NCBI RefSeq assembly: GCF_030268045.1 | Contig: NZ_BSDC01000002.1 | Coordinates: 434,001 to 498,000 of the forward strand | From: Geothrix edaphica | Lineage (GTDB): Bacteria > Acidobacteriota > Holophagae > Holophagales > Holophagaceae | Length of the DNA stretch: 64,000 bases | Reading direction: 5' to 3' | Shown here: piece after piece, positions 26,646-37,364 of the stretch | Numbering within the stretch: the stretch's first letter is position 1 | Layout of the letters: every line of letters begins with the position of its first letter | Position numbers and translations under genes: made by a program | The notes under the pieces: model-generated | The model's input: only the letters and a program-made list of their open reading frames with translations | What the model was told of the DNA's origin: nothing | The model's database searches: none

Positions 26646-28499
26646 ATGTCCGCCTTCCGCATCCTCCTGAGCCTGGCCCTGGCCGTGGCGCTCGGGGCCC
26701 AGACCCCGAAGAAGGTCCTGTTCGACCACACCCGCCACGAGGAGGCCGGCACCTCCGCCGAGTGGGTCATCTGCTCCGCGAGCGAGCCCAATCCGAGCCC
26801 CGCGGCCCCGGCGTCCGAGGCCGACTGGAACGGCGGCATCAGCGCCTGGGCCTTCGACCTCTACAAGGCCGGCTACACCGTCCAGACCCTTCCCCCCACC
26901 GGCCGCGTCACCTACGGGGACGCCACCAACGCCCAGGACCTCGCCAACGACGCGGTCTACATCATCCCCGAGCCCTATCTCAAGTTCACGGCCGCGGAAA
27001 AGCAGGCCATCCTCACCTTCGTCCAGAATGGCGGCGGCCTGTTCATGGTGGGCAACCACCCCGGCGCCATCCGCTACAGCGGCACCGGCGGCACGGATGC
27101 CTACACCGTGTTCAACGACCTGGTGGCCGTGAACGGCGGCAACCCCTTCGGCTTCACCTTCGTCCCGGGCCATGGCCCCGGCGACACACTGGCCAACACC
27201 ACCAGCACCGCCTTCAGCACCAGCACCTCCCCGGCAGCCCAGGCCATCGTCCACGGCGCCTACGGCGGGCTGGGCCTCATGGACTTCCACTCCTACTCGT
27301 ACCTGAACTTCAGCACGGCCCAGAACCCCAGCGTGCAGGAGATCCTGCACACCCAGATCAGCGGCGACACGGGCTCCTTCATCGTGACCTGCACCGTGGG
27401 CTCCGGCCGCGTGGTCGCCATCAGCGACAGCTCCCCTTCTGATGACGGCACCACCACCACCTCCGGGAAATCGCTCCACGCCAGCTACGGCATCAACAGC
27501 AACCGGGCTTTCTACCTGAACGCCACGACCTACCTCGCGGGAGATGCCGGTCCCGCGGCTCCCACCCCCGTGGTGAGCATCGCCTCTCCGACCTCCAACC
27601 CCACGATCCTGGCGGGCGGATCCATCAGCTTCCAGGGCAGCGCCAGCATCTCCGACGGCAGCGCCCTCACCTACACCTGGTCCTTCGGCGACGGCTCCAG
27701 CGCCGCCGTGCTGGGACCCGTGAACCACACCTACACCACCGTCGGCACCTACGCGGCCACCTTCACGGCCACCAGCAACCAGGGCAAGGCCGCCTCGGCC
27801 ACCCGCACCGTCACCGTGAACCCGGCCTCGTACACGATCACCGCCAGCGCCGGCACCGGTGGCACCATCAGCCCCTCGGGCGCGGTCACCGTCACCAGCG
27901 GCGGCAGCCAGACCTTCGCCATCGCCCCGACCGCCGGCTACGTCATCAGCAGCGTCACCGTGGACGGCGTGAACCAGGGGGCCCTCAGCTCGTACACCTT
28001 CAGCAACGTCCTGGCCGGCCACACCATCGCCGCCGCCTTCGCCGCCAGCGCCGGCAGCAGCCTGAAGGAGACCTTCGACAGCGGTACCAAGACCGCCTAC
28101 GCCACGGGCACCGTCGCCCTGCCCACCGGCACCTGGACCCTGAATGACGCCCTGCTGGGCAACACCACGGCCGATCCCAAGGTGGGCACCCAGAGCGTGC
28201 GCACCCGGAACAGCGGCAAGGTGACGATGAACTTCAACTTCGCCACCGGCGCCAAGACCGTCTCGGTCAAGCATGCCAAGTACGGAACGGACGGCAGCTC
28301 CACCTGGGGCCTCTGGTACTCCACCAACAGCGGCTCCACCTGGACCCAGGCCGGGAGCACCGTGACCACCTCCTCCACCACCCTGGCCACGGCCTCCTTC
28401 ACCGTGAACGTGGCGGGCGCCATCCGCTTCGAGCTCCGCAAGACGGACGGCAGCGCCAACCGGGTGAACTTCGACGACTTCCAGATCGCCGGCTACTGA
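26646..28499 (+). CDS. Secreted PKD-domain surface protein
   Basis: ATG 26646 ([19 protein letters not shown]) starts a signal peptide, with GAGGTG 5 bases upstream. The product is 617 residues. The N-terminal ~300 residues form an alpha/beta domain resembling ThuA/glutamine-amidotransferase-like folds ([41 protein letters not shown]). A PKD domain follows (about 306-393, with [11 protein letters not shown]), then an InlB-type B-repeat-like module (about 395-468, [10 protein letters not shown]) and a C-terminal beta-sandwich (LKETFDSG to the end, WTLNDALLG). Composition shifts to Ser/Thr/Gly-rich, typical of exported adhesins or glycan-binding proteins. Enzymatic activity is not demonstrable. 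Confidence 0.82.
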   Translation: MSAFRILLSLALAVALGAQTPKKVLFDHTRHEEAGTSAEWVICSASEPNPSPAAPASEADWNGGISAWAFDLYKAGYTVQTLPPTGRVTYGDATNAQDLANDAVYIIPEPYLKFTAAEKQAILTFVQNGGGLFMVGNHPGAIRYSGTGGTDAYTVFNDLVAVNGGNPFGFTFVPGHGPGDTLANTTSTAFSTSTSPAAQAIVHGAYGGLGLMDFHSYSYLNFSTAQNPSVQEILHTQISGDTGSFIVTCTVGSGRVVAISDSSPSDDGTTTTSGKSLHASYGINSNRAFYLNATTYLAGDAGPAAPTPVVSIASPTSNPTILAGGSISFQGSASISDGSALTYTWSFGDGSSAAVLGPVNHTYTTVGTYAATFTATSNQGKAASATRTVTVNPASYTITASAGTGGTISPSGAVTVTSGGSQTFAIAPTAGYVISSVTVDGVNQGALSSYTFSNVLAGHTIAAAFAASAGSSLKETFDSGTKTAYATGTVALPTGTWTLNDALLGNTTADPKVGTQSVRTRNSGKVTMNFNFATGAKTVSVKHAKYGTDGSSTWGLWYSTNSGSTWTQAGSTVTTSSTTLATASFTVNVAGAIRFELRKTDGSANRVNFDDFQIAGY

Positions 28500-28515
28500 G
28501 CATCTCCGACCCGAG

Positions 28516-28542
28516 AACCCCGGGCCCCGGCCCGGGGTTTTT
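28516..28542 (+). terminator. Rho-independent terminator after the PKD gene
   Basis: AACCCCGGGCC-CC-GGCCCGGGGTT followed by TTT: an 11-bp stem with a 2-base loop and a T-run, 16 bases after the stop codon. This is the clearest intrinsic terminator in the window. Confidence 0.9.
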
Positions 28543-28557
28543 CGTTATGCTTCGCCC

Positions 28558-28992
28558 ATGAAGAGCCATCGCCAGGTCCTCACCGTCCATCTCCCCGGCC
28601 GCACCGGCTTCGCGAACATCACGGCGGAGGTGGCCGCCGCCGTCCGGGAGAGCGGCGTGCGCGAGGGCCTCTGCCTGGTCAACTCCATGCACATCACCTC
28701 CAGCGTCTTCATCAACGACGAGGAATCCGGCCTCAAGCAGGACTACCTGCGCTGGCTGGAGAAACTGGCTCCCTTCAACGCCGGCAGCGACCCGGCCACG
28801 GGCGGCTACCTCCACAACCGGACGGGCGAGGACAACGGGGACGCCCACCACAAGCGCCAGATCATGGGCCGCGAGGTGGTGGTGGCTATCACCGGCGGGC
28901 AGCTCGATTTCGGCACCTGGGAGCAGATCTTCTACGGGGAGTTCGACGGCCGCCGCGACAAGCGCATCCTTATTAAGATCATCGGGGAATGA
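28558..28992 (+). CDS. YjbQ/UPF0047 family protein
   Basis: A 144-residue protein of the YjbQ (UPF0047) family. Family blocks: [39 protein letters not shown], and the histidine-rich [17 protein letters not shown] followed by [15 protein letters not shown]. The conserved His residues are thought to bind metal. YjbQ proteins have weak thiamine-phosphate synthase activity, but the physiological role is unsettled. It is followed after a 1-base gap by the flavin reductase gene. Confidence 0.92.
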   Translation: MKSHRQVLTVHLPGRTGFANITAEVAAAVRESGVREGLCLVNSMHITSSVFINDEESGLKQDYLRWLEKLAPFNAGSDPATGGYLHNRTGEDNGDAHHKRQIMGREVVVAITGGQLDFGTWEQIFYGEFDGRRDKRILIKIIGE

Positions 28993-28993
28993 C

Positions 28994-29611
28994 ATGATCA
29001 CTCGCGACCTCGCCTCCCTGCCCAAGCGCGATGTCTACCGCATCCTGTCCAGCCTGGTGATCCCCCGGCCCATCGCCTGGATCACGACGGTGGATGAGGC
29101 TGGGCGGGTGAACCTCGCCCCCTTCAGCAGCTTCATGGGCATCTTCGGGCCGCCCATGGTGGCCTTCACGGCGGGGCGCCGCCGGGACGGCTCCCTGAAG
29201 GACACCCACCGCAACCTGAGGGCGAACGGTCAGGCCGTGGTCCACCTGGCGGACCTGCCCCTCCTGCAACCCCTGCACGCCAGCGGGGCCGAGGCGGAGC
29301 CGGACATCAGCGAAGTCGAGCGCCTGGCCCTCGCCACGGAAGCCTCCCTCCAGGTGGCGCCGCCCCGCCTGAGGGAGGCGCCGGTGGCCCTGGAGTGCCG
29401 GCTGAACCGGGAGCTGGACCTGGGTCCCGCCAGCACCCTCATCCTGCTGGATGTGGTGGTGGCGCATGCCGCGGAACGCATCTGGAACGCCGATCACGAC
29501 TGCGCTGATGCCAGCCAGTGGACGCCCATCGTGCGGCTGGCCTCGGTGGTGGGGCCCAACTACGGCGCCCTGGGCGAGACCTTCCGCCTCGGTCCCTCCG
29601 AGCTGCCCTGA
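28994..29611 (+). CDS. Flavin reductase-like FMN-binding protein
   Basis: A 205-residue split-barrel flavoprotein of the flavin reductase-like family. It begins with the characteristic RILSSLVIPRPIAWITTVDEAGRVNLAPFSSFMGIFGPPMVAF (broken here for length), where the PRPIAW and NLAPFSxF blocks bind FMN. The C-terminal part WTPIVRLASVVGPNYGALGE is also family-typical. It probably reduces flavin with NAD(P)H or acts as an FMN oxidoreductase; the substrate is unknown. It is translated together with the YjbQ gene, and its stop abuts the stop of the convergent cation transporter gene. Confidence 0.9.
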   Translation: MITRDLASLPKRDVYRILSSLVIPRPIAWITTVDEAGRVNLAPFSSFMGIFGPPMVAFTAGRRRDGSLKDTHRNLRANGQAVVHLADLPLLQPLHASGAEAEPDISEVERLALATEASLQVAPPRLREAPVALECRLNRELDLGPASTLILLDVVVAHAAERIWNADHDCADASQWTPIVRLASVVGPNYGALGETFRLGPSELP

Positions 29612-30514
29612 TCAGGCCTCGTCCGGCTCCACAAACAAGTGCTGGATCTGGGGGAAGCGTTGGTGGAGCTCCCGCTCCAGGGCGTTGATGGCCGCCACCA
29701 GGGCCGCCCCGCTGGGCTGATCCCGGAACTTCACCTTCAGGGCCACCATGAGCCGATCGCTGCCGACGATGACGGCCACCAGGTTCAGCACCTGGTCGAC
29801 GGCTGGATCCTCATCCACCGCGGCGCGGATGGCGGCCCGCAGGGCCAGGGGCGGGGCCTCGTTCAACAGCAGGCTCGTCACCTCCGTGCCCACAAAGGCC
29901 GCCACGGCGATCAGCAGGAGGCCGATGGCCACGCTGCCGATGCCGTCCCACACGGGATTGCCCGTGGCCAGGGTCAGCAGCACGGCGGCCAGGGCGAACG
30001 CCAGGCCCAGCAGCGCCGCGATGTCCTCGGCCACGACCACCACCAGTTCCGTACTGCTGGATTGGCGCAGGTACCGCAGCAGGGACCGGCCCCGGCGCTC
30101 GGGCTTGGCCGCGCGGAGGGCCCCCCGCAGGGACCAGCCCTCCAGGGCGATGGCGAAGACCAGGAGGGCCACGGCCCAACCCAGATGATGCGGCTGCTCG
30201 GGATGGCGGATCTTGTGGAGGCCCTCTACCAGGGAGTAGAGGCCGCCCACACTGAAGAGCAGCAGGGCCACGAGAAAGCTGGCCACGAAGGCCGCCTGGC
30301 CGTGGCCCAGTGGGTGCTTGGGTCCCGCGGGCTTCGATCCCTGGCGCATGCCCAGGAAGAGCAGCACCTGGTTCGCGCAATCAGCCGATGAGTGGATCGC
30401 CTCCGTCAGGAGGCTGGAGCTGCCCGTCAGGAGGAACACGCCGAACTTGGAGACCGCGATGCCGCCGTTGGCGGCGAGGGCCAGGGCGATGGCGCGGGAG
30501 GATCCGGTGGACAT
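29612..30514 (-). CDS. Cation diffusion facilitator family transporter
   Basis: A 300-residue membrane protein with six hydrophobic segments and a C-terminal cytoplasmic domain (KVKFRDQPSGAALVAAINALERELHQRFP). The TM2 metal motif is HSSAD (HxxxD). In TM5 the usual HxxxD is replaced by EDIAALLG, a pattern seen in the SLC30A9-like branch of the family, so metal choice may differ from classic zinc exporters. KHPLGHGQAAF matches the loop after TM2. It is last in the eno-folC operon, 50 bases after folC. The ion is not determinable by eye. Confidence 0.9.
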   Translation of the reverse strand: MSTGSSRAIALALAANGGIAVSKFGVFLLTGSSSLLTEAIHSSADCANQVLLFLGMRQGSKPAGPKHPLGHGQAAFVASFLVALLLFSVGGLYSLVEGLHKIRHPEQPHHLGWAVALLVFAIALEGWSLRGALRAAKPERRGRSLLRYLRQSSSTELVVVVAEDIAALLGLAFALAAVLLTLATGNPVWDGIGSVAIGLLLIAVAAFVGTEVTSLLLNEAPPLALRAAIRAAVDEDPAVDQVLNLVAVIVGSDRLMVALKVKFRDQPSGAALVAAINALERELHQRFPQIQHLFVEPDEA

Positions 30515-30564
30515 GGCTCCAGGTTAACGGCTCTCCCGGCCGCACGGGCCCGGGCCGCGGAGCC

Positions 30565-31794
30565 TCAGGACACCCGGACGCCCAGCTCCCGCAGCAGATC
30601 CCCGAGCAGGTAGAGGGAGCCCGTCACCAGGCGGGGAGCCTCCGCCGGGGCCCTCAGGAGGTAGGCCGCCTCCCGCAGGTCGAACAGGGGTGCCTCCAGA
30701 TCCCAGGCCTCCTGGAGGGCCGCGGCCTTGGCATAGCGCGGGGCGTCCCCCTGGATGAAGGAGACGGACAGGGGCCGCATGCGCTTCAGCTCCCGGGCCA
30801 CGCCGGCCAGGTCCTTGTCGCCCATGGCACCGAAGAACAGGTGGGGCCTCACGCCGCAGGCCAGGGCGTGGTCCGCCAGGGCGCGGGCGCCATCCGGGTT
30901 GTGGGCGCCATCCATCCACAGGCTCTGGAGGCCGGGCGGGGCCCAGAGACGGCCGGGCCAGCGGGTGGCCGCCGCGCCTTCCCACAGAGGCTCCTCCGGG
31001 ATGGGGAAGCCCAGTTCCCGCAGCTGCCGGATCGTCTCGAAGGCCGTGGCCAGATTGTCCAGCTGGTGGAGACCCGCCAGGCCCACCCGGCGGCCCTCCA
31101 CGCGGGAGTGGTCCCAGCGGATGTCCGCGGGCCCCAGGCGCGGGGCGGGACAGAGCACCGGCTCGTTCGACAGCAGGGGGCGGATCCACTCGGGGTCGAG
31201 GCCGGGACCCAGGACCAGCGGTCGACCGTCCCGGGCGGTGCAGAGCTTCTCCCGGGCGATGGCCTCCCGCGTGTCCCCCAGGTACTGCTGGTGGTCGAGG
31301 CCCACGCTGGTGAGCACGGTGAGGATGGGATCGGTGGCGTTGGTGGCGTCCCAGCGGCCGCCCAGGCCCACCTCCACCAGGGCCACCTCGACGCCGGTCA
31401 TGCGGAAGGCCGACAAGGCGGCCGTGATCATCAGCTCGAAGTAGGTGGCGTTGATCCCGGCCCGGGCCTCGGAGTCAAAGGCCTCGCCCAGCAGCAGCTC
31501 CAGGGCCCCCTCGCCGATGGGGTCCCCGTCCACCCAGATCCGCTCGGTGACGTCCACCAGGTGGGGCGACGTGGTCCAGCCCACCACGAAGCCGGCGGCC
31601 TTCAGCATGTGGGCCAGGAAGGCCCCGGTGCTGCCCTTGCCGTTGGTGCCCGCGATGAGGATGACGGGGAAGTTCGCGTCGGGACGGCCCAGGCCGTCGA
31701 GCAGGGCGTGGATGTTCTCCAGGCCGCACTTGATCCCCAGGTGGCCGCGCTCCTGGAGCCGCGGGATGAAGACAGGGTCCAGATCGCCGCGCAT
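30565..31794 (-). CDS. folC: Bifunctional folylpolyglutamate/dihydrofolate synthase
   Basis: A Mur-ligase-family enzyme that adds glutamate to folates. The P-loop GTNGKGSTGAF is at residues 49-59. TSPHLVDVTERI, VGLGGRWDATNA and the C-terminal WMDGAHNPDGARAL with GAMGDKDL are all FolC signatures. The ATG at 31794 overlaps the accD stop as TGATG; the frame stays open into accD but those codons belong to accD in another frame. At 409 residues it is close to the usual length. The accD-folC pair is conserved in many bacteria. Confidence 0.95.
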   Translation of the reverse strand: MRGDLDPVFIPRLQERGHLGIKCGLENIHALLDGLGRPDANFPVILIAGTNGKGSTGAFLAHMLKAAGFVVGWTTSPHLVDVTERIWVDGDPIGEGALELLLGEAFDSEARAGINATYFELMITAALSAFRMTGVEVALVEVGLGGRWDATNATDPILTVLTSVGLDHQQYLGDTREAIAREKLCTARDGRPLVLGPGLDPEWIRPLLSNEPVLCPAPRLGPADIRWDHSRVEGRRVGLAGLHQLDNLATAFETIRQLRELGFPIPEEPLWEGAAATRWPGRLWAPPGLQSLWMDGAHNPDGARALADHALACGVRPHLFFGAMGDKDLAGVARELKRMRPLSVSFIQGDAPRYAKAAALQEAWDLEAPLFDLREAAYLLRAPAEAPRLVTGSLYLLGDLLRELGVRVS

Positions 31795-32648
31795 CAGTCC
31801 CTGGGCGCGGGCGTCATCCAAGCCAGGCAGGCGGCGATGAAGTCCTTGAGGTGGTCGCGCGTGACGACCTTGTCCACCATGCCGTGGGTCTGGAGGAACT
31901 CCGAACGCTGGAAGCCTTCCGGAAGGCTCTGCTTGATGGTCTGCTCGATGACGCGGGGGCCCGCGAAGCCGATGAGCGCCTTGGGCTCGGCGATGTTCAG
32001 GTCGCCCAGCATGGCGTAGCTGGCGCTGACGCCGCCCGTGGTGGGGTCCGTCAGGAGGCTCAGGTAGGGCAGGCCCGCCTTGTCCAGCTTGGCCAGGGCG
32101 GCGCTCACCTTGGCCATCTGCATGAGGGACAGGGTGCCCTCCTGCATGCGGGCCCCGCCGCTGCAGCTCACGATGATGAAGGCGCACTGCTTCTCGAGGG
32201 CCCGCTCGGCGCCCAGGCGCAGCTTCTCGCCCACCACACTGCCCATGCTGGCGGCCAGGAAGTCGAAGTTCATGACGGCCGTCACCACCGGCTGGCCGGA
32301 CAGGGTGCCCTCGACCACCACGACGGCATCCTCGGTCTGGCCCGCCTGCTCCAGCTTCTTCAGCTGGTCCTTGTAGCTCTTGGTCGACACGAACCCCAGG
32401 GGGTCCCCGCTCTGCAAGTGGCTGAAGAGCGTCGTCCAGCCCTCGTCCATCAGGTTCTCGAGCCGCTCGTCCACGCCGATCCGGAAGTGGTAGCCGCACT
32501 TGGGGCAGACGTTGTGGGTGTTGACCAGCTCCTTGCGGTAGATCAGCTCCTTGCAGGCCTCGCACTTGATCCAGAGGCCCTCGGGTACCCGGACGGTCTT
32601 CTCTTCGACGGCGGTCTTCTGTTGACGCTTCTTGACGAACCAGGACAT
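31794..32648 (-). CDS. accD: Acetyl-CoA carboxylase carboxyltransferase subunit beta
   Basis: Transfers the carboxyl group from biotin to acetyl-CoA in the first step of fatty acid synthesis. The 284-residue protein has the N-terminal zinc ribbon (Cys29, Cys32, Cys48, Cys51 in CEAC and CPKC). Its carboxyltransferase core includes SCSGGARMQEGTLSLMQMAK, TDPTTGGVSASYAMLGD and GFAGPRVIEQTI. AGGAG lies 5-6 bases before the ATG. accA is not in the window. Confidence 0.96.
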   Translation of the reverse strand: MSWFVKKRQQKTAVEEKTVRVPEGLWIKCEACKELIYRKELVNTHNVCPKCGYHFRIGVDERLENLMDEGWTTLFSHLQSGDPLGFVSTKSYKDQLKKLEQAGQTEDAVVVVEGTLSGQPVVTAVMNFDFLAASMGSVVGEKLRLGAERALEKQCAFIIVSCSGGARMQEGTLSLMQMAKVSAALAKLDKAGLPYLSLLTDPTTGGVSASYAMLGDLNIAEPKALIGFAGPRVIEQTIKQSLPEGFQRSEFLQTHGMVDKVVTRDHLKDFIAACLAWMTPAPRD

Positions 32649-32656
32649 GGAAACTC

Positions 32657-33526
32657 CTACCGGCCCTTGGCCGGACCGTGCTTGAGGGCCTCGAAGAGCC
32701 GGTCCAGCTCCGCTTCGCTGCCGTAGTGCATCACCAGAGCACCCGCCTTCCCCTTGGCCTTGATCTCGATGCGAGTGCCCCAGGACTGGGTCAGTTCCTC
32801 CGCAGCCGCCTTGATGAACAGCTCCTGGGGATGCTTCTTCCGCCCCCCCTTGGCCTTGGCCTGCTTCTGGAGCTGCTGGATGCGGGCCTCCAGGGCGCGC
32901 ACGCTGAGCTGCTGGGCCACCACCTCGTGGGCCAGCTGCTCCTGGAGCCGCGGATCGGGAACGCCTAGCAGCACCTTGGCGTGGCCCGTGCTGAGCCGAC
33001 CGTGGGCCACATCCGCCTTGAGTTCCGCGGGCAGGCGGAGCAGCCGCAGGGTGTTGGCCACCTGGGGGCGGGATTTGCCCACGCGATCGGCCACCTGCTC
33101 CTGGGTGAGGCGCAGATGCTCGCCCAGCTGCCAGTAGGCCGTGGCCTCCTCGATGGGATTGAGCTCCTGCCGCTGGATGTTCTCCACCAGGGCGAACTCC
33201 AGCAACCGGTCGTCCGGCACTTCCTTGATGACCACGGGGGCCATGGCGAGCCCCGCCAGCCGCGCCGCCCGCCAGCGGCGCTCGCCGGCGATGATCTCGA
33301 ACTGCTGACCCACCTTGCGCACGACGATGGGCTGGACCATGCCGTGCTGCTTCAGGCTCTCGGCCAGCTCGGCCAGGGCCGCCTCGTCGAAGTGCGTGCG
33401 GGGCTGGGCCCGGTTGGGCACCAGGCTGCCGAGGGGCAGCTCCCGCTGGTTGGCATCCTCCGGCGCCATCTGGCTCATGAGCGAAGTGAGTCCCCGGCCC
33501 AGGGCCGGACGCTTCAGCTGGGTCAT
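32657..33526 (-). CDS. parB: Chromosome-partitioning protein ParB
   Basis: A ParB/Spo0J-family CTPase that binds parS and spreads on DNA. The 289-residue product begins [16 protein letters not shown], the usual ParB start. LPLGSLVPNRAQPRTHF and GERRWRAARLAG follow (the CTP-binding motif). The central KorB-type helix-turn-helix (TQEQVADRVGKSRPQVANTLRL) reads parS, and a C-terminal dimerisation segment ends the protein. The start overlaps the parA stop as TGATG. A palindromic parS site (TGTTTCACGTGAAACA-like) was looked for by eye and not seen. Confidence 0.96.
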   Translation of the reverse strand: MTQLKRPALGRGLTSLMSQMAPEDANQRELPLGSLVPNRAQPRTHFDEAALAELAESLKQHGMVQPIVVRKVGQQFEIIAGERRWRAARLAGLAMAPVVIKEVPDDRLLEFALVENIQRQELNPIEEATAYWQLGEHLRLTQEQVADRVGKSRPQVANTLRLLRLPAELKADVAHGRLSTGHAKVLLGVPDPRLQEQLAHEVVAQQLSVRALEARIQQLQKQAKAKGGRKKHPQELFIKAAAEELTQSWGTRIEIKAKGKAGALVMHYGSEAELDRLFEALKHGPAKGR

Positions 33527-34305
33527 CAGGCTTCCCTCCTCGCGGGGATCTCCAGGCCCAGCCATTCCTTCGCGAGGCTGAGGTAGGCCTGGGCGCCCTT
33601 GGAACGCAGGTCATAGAAGGCCACGGGCTTGCCATGGCTGGGTGCCTCGGCGAGCCGGATGTTGCGCGGGATCATGGTCTGGAAGACCTTCCCCGGGAAG
33701 GCGTGGCGCACTTCACTGGCCACCGCGGCGCCCAGGTTGGTGCGCTCCTCCGCCATGGTCAGGAGGATGCCGCCCAGCTGCAGGCGGGGATTCGGGCCGG
33801 CCTGGATGCGGCGCAGGGTCTCGGTCAGTTCCGCCAGGCCGTCCAGGGCGAAGAACTCGCAGGGCATGGGCACGATCACCTCGTCCGCCGCCGTCAGCGC
33901 GTTCAGGGTGATCATGCCGAGGCTCGGAGGCGGGTCGATCAGGATGTAGTCGAAGCGATCCATGAGCGGGGCCAGGCCCTGCTTCAGCACCTGGAGCTGG
34001 GGCAGCTCGAAGAGCTCGAACTCCAGCTGCGCGAGATCCTTGCCCGCGGGGATCACCTGCATCATGGGGACTTCGGTGCTCAGCACCAGGGCCTCGGCGG
34101 GCGCGCCCTTCATCAGCGCATAGGCGCCGGCCCGGTGGTCCGGCTTGGGGAAGCCCAGGCCCGTGGTGCTGTGGCCCTGGGGATCGAAGTCCACCAGCAG
34201 CACCATCTTCTCCATCATCGCCAGGGACGCGGCGAGGTTGATGGCCGTGGTGGTCTTGCCGACCCCGCCCTTCTGGTTCGCCAATGCCACCACCCGGGCG
34301 CGCAT
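33526..34305 (-). CDS. parA: Chromosome-partitioning ATPase ParA/Soj
   Basis: A deviant Walker A ATPase that drives origin segregation with ParB. The start at 34305 ([19 protein letters not shown]) matches the family N-terminus and has GAGGG upstream; 32 upstream codons look spurious. [14 protein letters not shown] is the P-loop, [13 protein letters not shown] the Walker A' strand and [15 protein letters not shown] the Walker B region. The 259-residue length is normal. It sits in an operon with cell-wall, lipid and folate genes rather than next to gidA/rnpA. Confidence 0.95.
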   Translation of the reverse strand: MRARVVALANQKGGVGKTTTAINLAASLAMMEKMVLLVDFDPQGHSTTGLGFPKPDHRAGAYALMKGAPAEALVLSTEVPMMQVIPAGKDLAQLEFELFELPQLQVLKQGLAPLMDRFDYILIDPPPSLGMITLNALTAADEVIVPMPCEFFALDGLAELTETLRRIQAGPNPRLQLGGILLTMAEERTNLGAAVASEVRHAFPGKVFQTMIPRNIRLAEAPSHGKPVAFYDLRSKGAQAYLSLAKEWLGLEIPARREA

Positions 34306-34419
34306 CAGGCGGCCCTCATCATCGCGCAGGCGCTGGTCAAACCACGCATCTCGGCATCCCCTCGGGTGTGGAACACGCCAGTCTAGCAGGTCGGGTTCCA
34401 CGGCGAAGAGCCCGTGTGG

Positions 34420-35211
34420 TCAGGGCCGGAGCGAGGGATCGGGCTGCACGATGCCCAGCCGTCGGACGGGGCCGGAAAGCCACAAGTCGCGCCAACCACC
34501 GTCCGCCTCCGGGACCACGGTCACGGAGACCTCCTCGCCTCCCGCCGTGTGGAACCGCCATGCGGAGGGTCCCTCCGTCTGGGCGAGCCAGGCGGCCGCG
34601 ACGGCGCAACCGGTCCCGCAGCAGAGGGTCTCGCCTTCGACGCCGCGCTCCCAGGAGCGGATCCTCGCCTCGCCGGGCACGACCACCTCGACCACGTTCA
34701 CGTTCGTGCCGCCGGCGATCGCCGAGTGATGGCGGAGCGGCGGCGCGAAGGCCGGAAGATCCACGGCGGCCACCGAGGGCACGCGCAGCACCAGCTGGGG
34801 ATTGCCGATCCATCCGAAGCCCGCGGGCAGATCCGTTGAGAGAGGAACATGGCGCAGACCGAAACCTTCGCCCTCGGGGAGGCGGATGCCCACCTCCTGG
34901 TTCCGGCGGCGGAGGAAAATGCGCTCGCCGTTGGAGATCGCCTCGACCAGCGTCTCCCCGGGGGCCCCAGGAACAGCCAGGGCCGCCCTACTACCGTTGG
35001 AACAGAAGGACTTGGATCCATCCGTATCCCAGTGCTCCAGGATCCAGGGCCCCATTCCGGGCCTTTGCATCAAAAAAAGGCCATCTAAACCGAACCCCCG
35101 CCCCCTGGGACAGAGGATCCTAGCCCAATCCGAGCCTGTACAATCTTTAACCTCGTCCACCCAGAGGTAGCCGAACACATTGCCCGCGGCTGAGGCGAGG
35201 AAGAGCTCCAC
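34420..35211 (-). CDS. dapF: Diaminopimelate epimerase
   Basis: A 263-residue PLP-independent epimerase that makes meso-diaminopimelate for lysine and peptidoglycan. Both catalytic cysteines are in recognisable contexts: Cys70 in DGSKSFCSNGSRAAL (usual form DGS..MCGNG.R) and Cys198 in GETLCCGTGCAVAA. Overall identity to textbook DapF looks modest, and the N-terminus (NVFGYLWVDE) differs from the common FTKMHGLGND. The GTG start immediately follows the ftsB-like stop. It is a divergent member but has both active-site residues. Confidence 0.86.
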   Translation of the reverse strand: MELFLASAAGNVFGYLWVDEVKDCTGSDWARILCPRGRGFGLDGLFLMQRPGMGPWILEHWDTDGSKSFCSNGSRAALAVPGAPGETLVEAISNGERIFLRRRNQEVGIRLPEGEGFGLRHVPLSTDLPAGFGWIGNPQLVLRVPSVAAVDLPAFAPPLRHHSAIAGGTNVNVVEVVVPGEARIRSWERGVEGETLCCGTGCAVAAAWLAQTEGPSAWRFHTAGGEEVSVTVVPEADGGWRDLWLSGPVRRLGIVQPDPSLRP

Positions 35212-35514
35212 CTACTTCTCGCGGTTGCCGAAGGTGTACACAGTCTCGCCGGGCCGCGCATAACCCTGCCGCCGGGCGAGGGCCTCCATCAGCTCAGGGT
35301 CCTTCGCGGCGAGCCGCTGGACCTCCTCCAGCAGCTCGCGGTTGCGCCGGTTCAGCTCCACCAGGCGCGTGCGGGTCGCGGCCAGTTCGGCCTCGCGCTT
35401 GCGCAGCTCGGGCAGCCCGCCCTGGGAGAAGAGCAGGGCCAGGAGGGACAGGAAGCCCGAGGCCCCGAGCACGCCCCACAGGGTGGAGGACTTCAGGAGC
35501 CAGTTGGCGTTCAT
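35212..35514 (-). CDS. FtsB/DivIC-like septum formation initiator
   Basis: ATG 35514 with GGAGG upstream gives a 100-residue protein with one transmembrane helix (LWGVLGASGFLSLLALLF) followed by a coiled coil (ELRKREAELAATRTRLVELNRRNRELLEEVQRL). A short C-terminal piece ends in QGYARPGETVYTF, the FtsB/DivIC family ending. It would act in the FtsQBL division complex in the inner membrane. Its position directly after eno is the conserved eno-ftsB synteny, which supports the call. Confidence 0.87.
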   Translation of the reverse strand: MNANWLLKSSTLWGVLGASGFLSLLALLFSQGGLPELRKREAELAATRTRLVELNRRNRELLEEVQRLAAKDPELMEALARRQGYARPGETVYTFGNREK

Positions 35515-35527
35515 GCCGGGGTCCTCC

Positions 35528-36853
<1,326 letters not shown>

Positions 36854-36890
36854 TTAGCCAGGTTGTGCAGATGGATTCCGTGGAATCCGT

Positions 36891-37364
36891 CTACTTCTTC
36901 GCGGCCTTCTTCGGCGCGGCCTTCTTCACGACCTTCTTGGCGGCCGGCTTCTTGGCGGCGGTCTTCTTCGGCGCGGCCTTCTTCACGACCTTCTTGGCGG
37001 CCGGCTTCTTGGCGGCGGCCTTCTTCGGCGCGGCCTTCTTCACGGCCTTCTTGACGACCTTCTTGGCGGCGGCCTTCTTCGGCGCGGCCTTCTTGGCGGC
37101 GGCCTTCTTCGGCGCGGCCTTCTTCACGACCTTCTTAGCGGCCGGCTTCTTGGCGGCGGCCTTCTTCGGCGCGGCCTTCTTCACGACCTTCTTAGCGGCC
37201 GGCTTCTTGGCGGCAGCCTTCTTCGGCGCGGCCTTCTTGGCAGCCGGCTTCTTGGCGGCGGCCTTCTTCTTCGGCGCGGCCTTCTTCGCGGCCGGCTTCT
37301 TGGCGGCGGGCTTCGCGGCCGCGGGGGCGGCAGGGGTGGCGACCATGTTGGTCAGTTCGGCCAT
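36891..37364 (-). CDS. Histone H1-like DNA-binding protein, probable internal-start product
   Basis: The same frame as the 3' third of the IGPS-like fusion gene, starting at ATG 37364 (MAELTNMVATPAAPAAAKP) with AAAGGAG placed 6 bases upstream, one of the best Shine-Dalgarno sites in the region. It would yield a 157-residue protein made of Lys, Ala, Pro and Val repeats, like Chlamydia Hc1/Hc2 and Bordetella BpH1 tails that compact DNA. PAAKKVVKKAAPKK occurs four times. A deep annotation could treat this as the real gene and the upstream part as a separate one, but no stop codon divides them. Confidence 0.72.
   Translation of the reverse strand: MAELTNMVATPAAPAAAKPAAKKPAAKKAAPKKKAAAKKPAAKKAAPKKAAAKKPAAKKVVKKAAPKKAAAKKPAAKKVVKKAAPKKAAAKKAAPKKAAAKKVVKKAVKKAAPKKAAAKKPAAKKVVKKAAPKKTAAKKPAAKKVVKKAAPKKAAKK

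Noticed and set aside
30565-32565. 666-codon frame around folC
   Set aside because: Codons upstream of 31794 are off-frame to accD; FolC starts MRGDLDPVFI.
31794-33635. 613-codon frame joining accD to parB region
   Set aside because: The extension beyond 32648 is the off-frame shadow of parB; AccD begins at MSWFVKK with a good ribosome binding site.
36897-37310. Tandem repeats as a possible CRISPR array
   Set aside because: The repeats are contiguous, in frame and coding, with no unique spacers; no cas gene is nearby.
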